Part shown: in pieces, positions 17,439-25,083 of the stretch
Layout: each line of letters starts with the position of its first letter
Numbering within the stretch: the first letter of the stretch is position 1
NCBI RefSeq assembly: GCF_000970205.1
Contig: NZ_CP009512.1
Coordinates: 248,001 to 312,000, forward strand
DNA from: Methanosarcina mazei S-6
GTDB taxonomy: Archaea > Halobacteriota > Methanosarcinia > Methanosarcinales > Methanosarcinaceae
Length of the DNA: 64,000 nt
Direction of reading: 5' to 3'
Translations under genes and position numbers: made by a program
The notes under the pieces: model-generated
What the model was told of the DNA's origin: nothing
The model's database searches: none
Seen by the model: only the letters and a program-made list of their open reading frames with translations

Positions 17439-18056
17439 TTAGAAATGGAGGGCATCTCTGGGGCAGATACTCACGCAGCGCCCGCATTTTATACAATCGG
17501 GATTTGCTCCGGTCTGGCAAATCTTAAGCTGCATGGGGCAGACTTTTTCACATTTTTTGCAGTTAACGCATTTATCTTTTTCAAGTTTCAGCTGGTACTT
17601 ATTCCCTCCAATAAGGCGCTGGGCGGTCCCCATGGGGCAGAAAGAACACCAGGCTCTGGGGCTCAGGAAAGTTCCGAGGAGAACTGCAATTGAAGTGGTT
17701 ACAAGGCACATCATTACAAAGATCATGCCTATCTTTTCAAATGTATTGAGGCCTCCGATAGTGCTTGCTACCCTGTAGCCCATAAATCCCATCATCAGGA
17801 AAAATATTGGCAGGCGGACCCAGAGACTCCGGAATGCATCGGGTATTTTCCTTTTCTTTGAGATTTTACTGACTCCAAAGTCCACAAGGCTACCTCTAGG
17901 GCAGAGATTTCCACAGAACCATCTTCCTCTGAAAGGGCTGCTCAGGAAGATTGCAGCAAAGATCAGCAGCATAAAGTAGCCGAGTGCAGGATACCAGAGT
18001 CCGCCGATAGAAACGATCAGTACAAGTATTCCCAGGTAGGGTGTGATTTTGAGTAT
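17439..18056 (-). CDS. NapH/polyferredoxin-type membrane Fe-S protein
   Basis: The confirmed part from ATG 17972 is 177 residues. The frame stays open upstream for 28 more codons encoding a hydrophobic helix (ILKITPYLGILVLIVSIGGLWYPALGYF), so the true N-terminus is probably near 18056. Membrane helices alternate with two CX3CP motifs (WFCGNLCPRGS, AWCSFCPMGT). They are followed by two classical 4Fe-4S ferredoxin motifs, CVNCKKCEKVCP and CIKCGRCVSICP. NapH/NosR/RdxA-type proteins pass electrons across or along the membrane. No ATG/GTG/TTG exists at the extended start: GGAGGCG is followed six bases later by ATA, so start choice is unusual. It is coupled to the HTH gene upstream. Confidence 0.8.
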   Translation of the reverse strand: MLKITPYLGILVLIVSIGGLWYPALGYFMLLIFAAIFLSSPFRGRWFCGNLCPRGSLVDFGVSKISKKRKIPDAFRSLWVRLPIFFLMMGFMGYRVASTIGGLNTFEKIGMIFVMMCLVTTSIAVLLGTFLSPRAWCSFCPMGTAQRLIGGNKYQLKLEKDKCVNCKKCEKVCPMQLKICQTGANPDCIKCGRCVSICPRDALHF

Positions 18057-18057
18057 T

Positions 18058-18420
18058 TTATTCGCCTCCGTTTTCCCATTCTTTCAGTTCCTGTCCGAGT
18101 CTATCAGCCCAGGACTGGACGATTTTTTGAATGATATTCCTTATCTGGTTTTTTGAATATATTTTATAAATGTAAACATAGCCCCCTCCGTCAAGGTTTT
18201 GCTGCGATCTCTGAAGGATCTCTTTCTCATGCAGCTTTTTTACGGAGCGCTGGACTGTAGAAACATCAAGTTTCAGAGATTTTGAAAGGGCATCAGTATC
18301 AATCCATCTGTCAGGTTCATTTAAGAATGACTTCATAACATTCAGATCAGCTTTTGTAAGGTTGAGGGCGCACTTGATTACATCCTCTACTTTGAACTCT
18401 TTGCAGGCAAAATCTATCAT
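18058..18420 (-). CDS. winged-helix transcriptional regulator
   Basis: A 120-residue protein with a central winged HTH: LTKADLNVMKSFLNEP, then DTDALSKSLKLDVSTVQRSVKKLHEKEILQRSQQNLDGGGYVYIYKI (helix, recognition helix, wing). It is followed by an amphipathic C-terminal helix likely used for dimerisation. The fold resembles the MarR/TrmB-like archaeal regulators. It overlaps the extended start of the NapH-like gene, so the pair forms an operon. A perfect 14-bp inverted repeat upstream (18434-18495) points to autoregulation. The N-terminus carries one Cys (MIDFACKEF) and the body another (IKCALN), a possible redox-sensing pair; that is speculation. Confidence 0.85.
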   Translation of the reverse strand: MIDFACKEFKVEDVIKCALNLTKADLNVMKSFLNEPDRWIDTDALSKSLKLDVSTVQRSVKKLHEKEILQRSQQNLDGGGYVYIYKIYSKNQIRNIIQKIVQSWADRLGQELKEWENGGE

Positions 18421-18433
18421 TCAATCCCTCTTT

Positions 18434-18495
18434 TATTTTGCAGTACTGTATTATTCTGTCCGTAGTACTTATATACTGGCAAGTACTGCAAAATA
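18434..18495. promoter_or_regulatory. inverted-repeat operator and promoter of the HTH/NapH-like operon
   Basis: TATTTTGCAGTACT at 18434-18447 is the exact reverse complement of AGTACTGCAAAATA at 18482-18495. A third AGTACT half-core sits at 18464-18469, and a minus-strand TATA element (AGTATATAAG) at about 18476-18467 lies between the arms. The left arm starts 13 bp upstream of the regulator's ATG, so a protein bound to both arms would bracket the promoter. Confidence 0.75.
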
Positions 18496-18837
18496 AAGCT
18501 AAAAAACTGAAGTACTATATTTTTTGATTCTGTTCTCCAAGCTTATGTTACAGAGAATAATAAGCACACAGAGGGAAAATAAGATACGGCAAATGTGATC
18601 CTGAGAAATCGATGAATATTCCTCTTTATTAAACTCATAAGAATCGGAAAAAAATCTATATGGTGACCTGTTTTTTATTTTTTGCCCTAACCTCTGCATA
18701 AGGACTGTCTCGACAACAATTTTGGATCGTTTAGTTCCTAGCATCTGTCAGGCTTAGATGGATTAAGGTATGTACCTGAGTCTAATAGCAATATTTATTA
18801 TTATATTGCACCAATTATATCATAGGGGAAAATAAAA

Positions 18838-19011
18838 ATGGGGGAAAATAGAAATTCATCTGCAATTGGTATTCTAGTATTCATCATATTTGTTGTGATA
18901 ATGCTTGCAGCATTTAATACAGCGAACAATTTAACGACAGGCACAGTTTTAGGTACAATTCTTACCGGGCTTTTTATAGGATTTTTAGTAGCTGCCGCAA
19001 TAGAGCAATAA
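18838..19011 (+). CDS. small two-helix membrane protein, 57 aa
   Basis: ATG 18838 is preceded by AGGGGAA at about 18823-18829. The product begins MGENRNSSAIGILVFIIFVV, has a second hydrophobic segment (VLGTILTGLFIGFLVAAAIEQ), and a short polar loop (NTANNLTTG). No family is recognised. The good ribosome binding site, a TATA-like TATTATATTG about 35 bp upstream, and the regular two-helix hairpin support a real small gene. It is divergent from the HTH regulator and convergent with the Kai operon. Confidence 0.65.
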   Translation: MGENRNSSAIGILVFIIFVVIMLAAFNTANNLTTGTVLGTILTGLFIGFLVAAAIEQ

Positions 19012-19180
19012 TAAATTCTTGGATTCCCAGTATCTGGCGAGCCAATTCTAAACTTAAAACTAATTTTTGGATCTTGACTTAAGTAATAAATCGAGCTACT
19101 GATCGGAAAAGTAGTTATGGAACTTTTGTGGATATTTAAGTGAAAACGGGTTTTGAATAGACAGCCATAAATTGAAGAGC

Positions 19181-21676
19181 TTACGGCTCTTTATCCCCAA
19201 ACCAGATTGTAAATTCTGTCCCGCAATTTCTACTGAGCTCTACACAGCCGTCTATTTGGTCAACAAGGATATTTACAAGCTGGAGCCCTAGAGAATCAGC
19301 ATTTTCGATCTCTATTTCTTTTGATATGCCCTTTCCATTGTCAGCCACTCTGAGTATGTATCGGAAATTATCTATTTCGTTGCAGTGCTGGTCCGAGTCT
19401 GATACATTGTTTCCTTTGTCAAAAGTCTCAGCTCTTCTCAGGCTTATATGGACTTCGCCTTCGCTTCCAGCAGGGAAAGCATGCTTCAGGGAGTTTGAAA
19501 ACAGTTCATTTACAATGATACCAAGAGGGATTGCTGTATCCATATCCAGATATACCTGCTCAAGATCCATTTTCAAGCTGATATTGTCATTTCCTAGATT
19601 ATATGAGCTGAATAGATCAGCAGTGAGTTTGCGGAGATAAGCTGCAAAGTCAAGGGTGTCGTTTTTATCTCCTTTGTAGAGCTCTTCGTGTATCAGAGCC
19701 ATTGAAGCTACACGGTTCTGGCTCTCTTTCAAAGTTTCAAGCATCTTTTCGTCACTGAATCTTTCAGCTTCAAGACTGAGAAGAGAACATATAACCTGCA
19801 GGTTATTTTTGATTCTGTGGTGGATTTCTTTTATGCGGATTTTGTCCATTTTTTCCAGGGTTTCTTCAGCTTTTTTACGCTCCGTAATATCCTGAACTGT
19901 TCCTCTGAGTTGGACAGGATTACTTTTCTCATCAAAGACAACTTTGAATTCCTCATGGACTACACGCTCCTCCCCATTGTTCAGGACAATCCTGTAATCA
20001 ATACTGGAGAGTTTTCCCTCTAAAGCCTGTTTAGCTGCCTTAATTACTCGGTCTTGGTCGTCAGGATGTACACAATTTAAATATGTGCTATAAGTTACTC
20101 CAAATTCCTTAGGCTTAAATCCAAAAATACGATAAACTTCATCAGACCAGTGAACTTCATTAGTTATAAGACTCCGATCCCAGTTTCCGATGTGTGCCAT
20201 TTTTTGAGCCTCAGCAAGACCTCTTTCGCTTTCTTTTAATGAGCCGTAAGCCTTCTCAAGCTCTATCGTGCGTTCCTGAACTAATTTTTCCAAATTGTTG
20301 AGGGTTTGTTTTAGTTTAACTTCTGCTTCTTTTCTTTCGGTAATGTTTGTAAGCATCTTCATAGAGCCCATAAAATTGCCATCTTTATCAAAAAGAGCTT
20401 TAGCACTTACAATTGTCCATAGAGGCGTACCATTTTTGCTTATTAATTTTAATTCATGATCTCTATCAATACGCTGCTTTCCTTTTTCCATACTCTGCTT
20501 GGCAGCTTCTTTTCCTTCATCACCGGTAAAGTCCCATGCAGACCTTCCAATTATTTCTTCATGATTGTATCCCAGCATCTCTGCCATTCTCTGATTAACA
20601 TAAGTAATTCTGGCTTCAGGGTCAAGTATCCATATACCTTCGTTTGCTGTCTCTACGATATTTCGGTATTTTTCCTCACTCTCTTGAAGCTCCCTTTCCA
20701 TTTTCTTGCGCTCAGTGATATCCGTGAGAGTTACTACACAGCCTATTATCCTGCCATTGGAGTTTCTGAGAGGTCCTGAATTTAATAGTAAATGGAGCTT
20801 CTGGTTGAACTTCTGGCAACTTTTATATTCTAAGATTGCTTCCAATCCAAGGATGGTATCTCCTTTCAGAGCAGAGGAGACCGGAAGAATACTTTTTCCT
20901 GCATCTTTTCCTTCTGAGAACCGGATATCTATGATATCTTCAAATCTCTTGAACGCCGGATCGCATTTACAGACCTTGGACACTGTGTTGCTGAAATATG
21001 TGATCCTTCCAGTCGTGTCGCAGACTACTATGGCTTCGGCAGCCTGTTCTATAATTGACCGGGCCAGACGTTCAGCAGCAACTATTTCTTCATTCTTCTT
21101 CTGCTCAGTCAGGTCTGTAACCACAAGGCACCATGCACTTGGTGATCCCTCGGACTGCAATGAACTGATAGACAGGTATACTGGTACAGACGTACCACCC
21201 TGAGCCCTAAATTTCAACTCCCCTACACTGTTTTTCTGTTTCAGGAGTGCCTTAAAGGTAATAGCATCTTCTGGCGCAATAAATCCATAAATAGACGTAC
21301 CTACTACAGCCCCGGATGACATCTTTGTGAGTTCTGCAAATTGGCGATTGCAGTAAAGAATAGTACCGTCGGAGGCAAGGGTGGCAGTACCCTCATTCAT
21401 TGCCTCCACAAGAACACGATATGCACGGTCGGCACTATCCAGGGTGAAAATCAATTTTTCTTGAGGTCCAGGTATAATCAGAGCATCCAGATCCCCCTCA
21501 CTGATGGCACGCCTGAGTTCTTCAGCCTCTTCCAGCCGCATTTTTAGATCCTGTAACTCTGCTTCCAGGGCATGATTTTTATCTAACAGCTTCTGATATG
21601 GCACGTTTCCCTGGTCTTTCGCCAATTTTGAACTCATATTTACAACGCCCTTCCCCAAAAATTGCATTTTTAGCAT
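19181..21676 (-). CDS. multi-PAS sensor histidine kinase (HisKA_2 type)
   Basis: A soluble 831-residue (or 818 from ATG 21637) kinase with no membrane helices. After a coiled-coil start it has four PAS-type sensor modules at roughly residues 80-190, 205-325, 335-455 and 490-615, three of them ending in the typical DITERKK/NITERKE linker. The phosphoacceptor box is EIHHRIKNNLQVICSLLSLEAERF (HisKA_2/HWE-like). The ATPase domain has GIIVNELFSNSLKHAF, VADNGKGI and SLGLQLVNILVDQIDG. The start overlaps the stop of the second kaiB gene, so the proteins are translationally coupled. It probably transmits the KaiB/KaiC state, or is controlled by it, by inference from the operon. Confidence 0.92.
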   Translation of the reverse strand: MLKMQFLGKGVVNMSSKLAKDQGNVPYQKLLDKNHALEAELQDLKMRLEEAEELRRAISEGDLDALIIPGPQEKLIFTLDSADRAYRVLVEAMNEGTATLASDGTILYCNRQFAELTKMSSGAVVGTSIYGFIAPEDAITFKALLKQKNSVGELKFRAQGGTSVPVYLSISSLQSEGSPSAWCLVVTDLTEQKKNEEIVAAERLARSIIEQAAEAIVVCDTTGRITYFSNTVSKVCKCDPAFKRFEDIIDIRFSEGKDAGKSILPVSSALKGDTILGLEAILEYKSCQKFNQKLHLLLNSGPLRNSNGRIIGCVVTLTDITERKKMERELQESEEKYRNIVETANEGIWILDPEARITYVNQRMAEMLGYNHEEIIGRSAWDFTGDEGKEAAKQSMEKGKQRIDRDHELKLISKNGTPLWTIVSAKALFDKDGNFMGSMKMLTNITERKEAEVKLKQTLNNLEKLVQERTIELEKAYGSLKESERGLAEAQKMAHIGNWDRSLITNEVHWSDEVYRIFGFKPKEFGVTYSTYLNCVHPDDQDRVIKAAKQALEGKLSSIDYRIVLNNGEERVVHEEFKVVFDEKSNPVQLRGTVQDITERKKAEETLEKMDKIRIKEIHHRIKNNLQVICSLLSLEAERFSDEKMLETLKESQNRVASMALIHEELYKGDKNDTLDFAAYLRKLTADLFSSYNLGNDNISLKMDLEQVYLDMDTAIPLGIIVNELFSNSLKHAFPAGSEGEVHISLRRAETFDKGNNVSDSDQHCNEIDNFRYILRVADNGKGISKEIEIENADSLGLQLVNILVDQIDGCVELSRNCGTEFTIWFGDKEP

Positions 21677-22044
21677 TCTTTATCTTTTTTTGATTTCAGG
21701 TCCATCCCCATAAGGACCCTTTCGGTATCTGACATGCTGCCTATGAGCTTTCTTAATGGTGGAGGGAGCTCTTTTATAAGAGTAGGAGCTGCCACTATCT
21801 GCTCATCTCTGGCAAAGACAGGATGCTGATAGATATCAATGACCTCAAGCTCATACTTGCCGGGCGCATACTCTTCAAATATATGCTTGATATTGTTTAT
21901 CGCCTGTATTGATTTGGGCCCCATCCCTGCGACATAGAGGCGCAGAACATATATGTTGTTATCTTCTCCTTTGGCAAGGGCTTCTTCAAAGGCTGCTGTT
22001 GAGTCCTTAACATCTGACTTTCTGGCCTCTTCGGTATCAGACAT
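21670..22044 (-). CDS. kaiB: KaiB-like protein, second copy
   Basis: From ATG 22044 (GGAG eight bases upstream) this is 124 residues: a ~30-residue acidic N-terminal tail, then the KaiB fold NIYVLRLYVAGMGPKSIQAINNIKHIFEEY...YELEVIDIYQHPVFARDEQIVAAPTLIKELPPPLRKLIGSMSDTERVLMGMDL. In cyanobacteria KaiB binds KaiC and changes fold during the clock cycle. In archaea its role is unknown. GTG 22053 and ATG 22050 are alternative starts. It overlaps the preceding kaiB stop and the following kinase start. Confidence 0.92.
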   Translation of the reverse strand: MSDTEEARKSDVKDSTAAFEEALAKGEDNNIYVLRLYVAGMGPKSIQAINNIKHIFEEYAPGKYELEVIDIYQHPVFARDEQIVAAPTLIKELPPPLRKLIGSMSDTERVLMGMDLKSKKDKEC

Positions 22045-22049
22045 TAGCA

Positions 22050-22391
22050 TCACTCCACAGGACGCAAATCCAGGCCTACCAGGACTCGCTCCGTATTCGA
22101 GAGATCTCCTATAATTTTCTTTATTGGTGGAGGGAGTCTTCTAACCAGTGTTGGAACAGCTAATATTTGATCTCCTTTAGCCAGCTGCGGGTTCTCCAGA
22201 AGATCGATGACTTCAATCCTGTACCTGCCGCCCAGATGTTCTTCGCAGATTTTCTTTAAGTTGGCGAAGGCTGTCAAACTCTTTTTAGTCTGACCAGCTA
22301 CGTATAGCCTCAGGATATAAAATTCCTGCTCAGACGTCGTATCAGACTCGAGAAGCTCGGGCCCGTTTTCGCTTTGTGCCGCATTTCCCAT
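22050..22391 (-). CDS. kaiB: KaiB-like protein, first copy
   Basis: 113 residues from ATG 22391, preceded by GGTGG. A ~20-residue polar tail leads into [29 protein letters not shown]...[53 protein letters not shown]. This is closer to cyanobacterial KaiB than the second copy is (GDLSN-type C-terminal block conserved). An in-frame start at 22550 is not preferred because it adds 53 residues without family similarity. It lies 159 bp after kaiC and is coupled to the second kaiB copy. Confidence 0.92.
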   Translation of the reverse strand: MGNAAQSENGPELLESDTTSEQEFYILRLYVAGQTKKSLTAFANLKKICEEHLGGRYRIEVIDLLENPQLAKGDQILAVPTLVRRLPPPIKKIIGDLSNTERVLVGLDLRPVE

Positions 22392-22550
22392 ATAATTTCC
22401 ACCATTTGAACATAAGAAGGAGCAATTTTTCCCTGGAAGCCCCCTTCTCTTATTTTTTGAACCCCATACATTTTTAACATAGACTATTGGATAACGAAAA
22501 TGTCCACTTGCCCGGGTTTTGAGATTGTTGCCTGCATAAACCACGCCCAT

Positions 22551-23981
22551 TCAGGGCTTATCGGCTTTCCTTATTCGAACCAGCTCACTTCTGCCAGTTG
22601 CAAGCGCTTCGTTCCTCAGTTGCTGGTCGGAGACAAGCCTGTCAAGCTCCTCTTTCAGCGTCTCATATTCAGAATTCAAGCTGGCAATCTGGGTATCCAG
22701 AGATTTGAGCCTGGTCTCAAGTTCTCTCTTTTTTCTATCAGCATTCTGTCTTTGAGCCACTGCCTCTGCCAGTTCTTCAGCTTCCTGGACTGCTTTAGAA
22801 GAACCCATAAGCAGATCACCGGATGGGCCCAGATACACATCCTGAATCTCTATACCATGATCAGTCAGCAGATACTCCCTTATCTGGTTTGAATGTCCCA
22901 TGCCTCTCGACTTAATAACAGATATTCCACGATTGCGCTCATTGCTGTTCTCGAAGAAGCGAAGGTTGACCCAGGTATCCATAAGGGAAGATATGCCCTC
23001 AGCATTAATGCCAGCAGTACTTTCGTGTTCTACCAGGCTTGTGCACACAGCAGTAATATTCCTGAGCTTTAAGTAATCGATAAACCTGGTGAGCATGAGC
23101 CTTACATCGGTCTGAGTGCCCACATTGGTCAGGTTAGAAATGGGGTCTATGACTACAACATTCGGTTTGAAGGTGTCAAGGAATTTGCGCATTGTAATCA
23201 GATGCATTTCCAGCCCGTACGCCATAGGTCTGGATGCATGGATCTTCAGAAGTCCAGAGTCTAAATAAGGTTGGAGGTCTATACCTATGGACCTCATGTT
23301 CCTGATTATCTGGTCTGGAGACTCTTCATATGCGAAGTACAGGCAGCTTTCCTCCCTTTCACATGCAGCTTTACAGAACTGGGCTGCAAAACTGGTTTTT
23401 CCTGAACCAGCTGTTCCTGAGATAAGTATGGTGGTACCGCGGTAGTAACCCTGCCCTCCAAGCATCGTATCCAGGCGCGGTATGCCCGTAGATATTCTTT
23501 CTCTAGATGCCTCATGTTCCAGGCCCAATGAAGTGATAGGCAGTACCGACATTCCGTCTTCCTCTATCATGAAGGGATACTCATTGGTGCCGTGCTTTGA
23601 GCCTCTATACTTAATAATGCGCAGGCGCCTGGTTGCAATCTGTTCCTCCATTCTGTTATCCAGGAAAATTACACAGTCTGCGACATACTCTTCCAGTCCG
23701 TATCTTGTAAGAGATGTTTCTCCTCTTTCCCCGGTGACTATAGCTGTTACACCCCTGTCCTTTAGCCACCGGAAGAGCCTGCGGAGTTCAGAGCGCAGTA
23801 TCGCTTCGTTCTGGAAACCTGAGAACAGAACCTCAAGTGTATCCAGTGCAACACGTTTGGCACCTATGGAATCTATAGCCAGCCCGAGCCTTATGAACAG
23901 TCCTTCCAGGTCATACTCGCCTGTTTCTTCTATTTCGCTCTTATCAATACGAACATAATCAACTACTAGTGTCATGAACAT
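22551..23981 (-). CDS. kaiC: KaiC, C-terminal 80 percent (downstream of insertion)
   Basis: 476 residues as an independent frame. The first few codons (MFMT) come from the inserted element; from LVVDYVRIDKSEIEETGEYDLEG it is ordinary KaiC. It contains the rest of the first ATPase domain, then the full second domain with Walker A GTAGSGKTSF (189-198), FAYEES (paired glutamates), and a Ser-Ser pair in NAEGISSLMDT (S331/S332) at the place of the cyanobacterial autophosphorylation Ser/Thr pair. It ends with a ~65-residue coiled coil (residues ~400-470). It may be translated from the ATG created by the element, giving a split KaiC, or may be inactive. Confidence 0.88.
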   Translation of the reverse strand: MFMTLVVDYVRIDKSEIEETGEYDLEGLFIRLGLAIDSIGAKRVALDTLEVLFSGFQNEAILRSELRRLFRWLKDRGVTAIVTGERGETSLTRYGLEEYVADCVIFLDNRMEEQIATRRLRIIKYRGSKHGTNEYPFMIEEDGMSVLPITSLGLEHEASRERISTGIPRLDTMLGGQGYYRGTTILISGTAGSGKTSFAAQFCKAACEREESCLYFAYEESPDQIIRNMRSIGIDLQPYLDSGLLKIHASRPMAYGLEMHLITMRKFLDTFKPNVVVIDPISNLTNVGTQTDVRLMLTRFIDYLKLRNITAVCTSLVEHESTAGINAEGISSLMDTWVNLRFFENSNERNRGISVIKSRGMGHSNQIREYLLTDHGIEIQDVYLGPSGDLLMGSSKAVQEAEELAEAVAQRQNADRKKRELETRLKSLDTQIASLNSEYETLKEELDRLVSDQQLRNEALATGRSELVRIRKADKP

Positions 23982-24071
23982 TTAGTCTTTGGTCATTTTA
24001 TAAGTTAAGAATCGTTATGTATTGACATAGAAATACTATAAATTATGCTCAATAATTAAATTGTCATGACA
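23970..24071. mobile_element. 102-bp MITE-like insertion in kaiC
   Basis: The element begins TGTCATGAACA and ends TGTCATGACA on the plus strand. Its ends are inverted repeats (TGTCATGA perfect, then a one-base shift: TGTCATGAACATTT versus TGTCATGACAATTT). It is bracketed by CTAG at 23966-23969 and 24072-24075, which looks like a target-site duplication. Removing 106 bp (element plus one CTAG) rejoins kaiC in frame: AAC AAG CTA GTA GTT GAT, encoding NKLVVD, exactly as expected for KaiC. The inside is AT-rich and non-coding. Confidence 0.9.
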
Positions 24072-24369
24072 CTAGCTTGTTTCTGGCTTCCAGGCTATCC
24101 AGATTGAATCCCAGAGAGGCAAAATTCTCTGCCAGATCCTCAGCGGTCTCCTCAAAAGCCATGAATACCCCCGGCTCGCCGTAATTTTCTGCTCCTTTAA
24201 CCAGGAATTCCATAGCCATAAGAATCTTTCCCGAACCCGCACTTCCATACACCAGGGTCGTGCGCCCCTCAGGCAGTCCCCCATAAGTTATATCATCCAG
24301 ACCGCTTATGCCTGTTGGGGTTTTCTTCAAACTTTTTTCTTTTAAAACTCTGCCCTTTTCTTCGACCAT
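24064..24369 (-). pseudogene. kaiC: KaiC, N-terminal fragment (upstream of insertion)
   Basis: 101 codons starting MVEEKGRVLKEKSLKKTPTG, then the KaiC start ISGLDDITYGGLPEGRTTLVYGSAGSGKI, MAFEETAEDLAENFASLGFNLDSLEARNKLVS and a stop supplied by the inserted element. The Walker A motif reads GSAGSGKI (residues 42-49): the Thr/Ser after Lys that coordinates Mg is replaced by Ile. The downstream EE pair (73-74) is intact. Together with the downstream frame it would make a 570-residue double-domain KaiC. The fragment alone has only a partial ATPase domain. Confidence 0.88.
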
Positions 24370-25083
24370 TAATTCCCCTTCTCACTCTCTGGTGCATAAA
24401 ATACATTACTATAAATTCTTATTTTCCATTAAGTCTTTCAGCATTGAAAATTAAGCTATGTAATGCTGTTCTTGTAAATAATAATAGGGCTCCGTATTTC
24501 AGAAACAGATCTTCTACCCTGACGAAGGATTTTCTTTCCTCCAGTCACCTCAACTAGTAATAAAACTTTAAGACTTCTATTTTGTTTTGATTCAATTTAC
24601 CCTAAATTCTCACTCATGAGATCAGGAATCTTTCCGAAACCTTCTTGGTAAATAGTTTCTCCTTGATAATAAGTTTTGAAGAAAAGAACAGATATCCGGA
24701 AATTTTACATCTTATTTTTATATAAATAATCGAACAGAAACGTTTTTATATTCCTTATCCAATTTGCAAATTAAGGTTTAATGAGCTTGCCTGTTTTAAG
24801 GTTTATCTAACTCAAAAAGACCTAATCTTAAAATCATGCTTTATGCTCGTTAAAATCCACTTATACCACAAAAGCCGGCAGGTTTCTCCTTTTCTCCTGC
24901 CGGAACCACACACCCTTTTCTCAATTAAAAAATACCTTATTCTTTTCTCAATTGTAAAACCTGTCTTTTCCAATGTTTTTTTCAGCGGCTGCCTCTTCCC
25001 CTCCCGGCAGTTCGATCTTTTTCCTAAGGCTTTTTCAGAGAAGTTTTTCCGGGGAGACTCAGAAGTCCCCCGGCCTGCAGAAA
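24370..25083. other. 714-bp gene-free region
   Basis: AT-rich spacer between the kai operon start and the sufB stop. TATA-like elements occur near 24405-24425 and 24715-24730. No credible coding frame, tRNA or clear operator is visible. A thymine/cytosine-rich tract (24890-25080) lies on the sufB side. Confidence 0.5.

Noticed and set aside
18499-18744. 81-codon minus-strand frame upstream of the HTH operator
   Set aside because: No ribosome binding site, no recognisable family, and it overlaps the likely promoter region between divergent genes.
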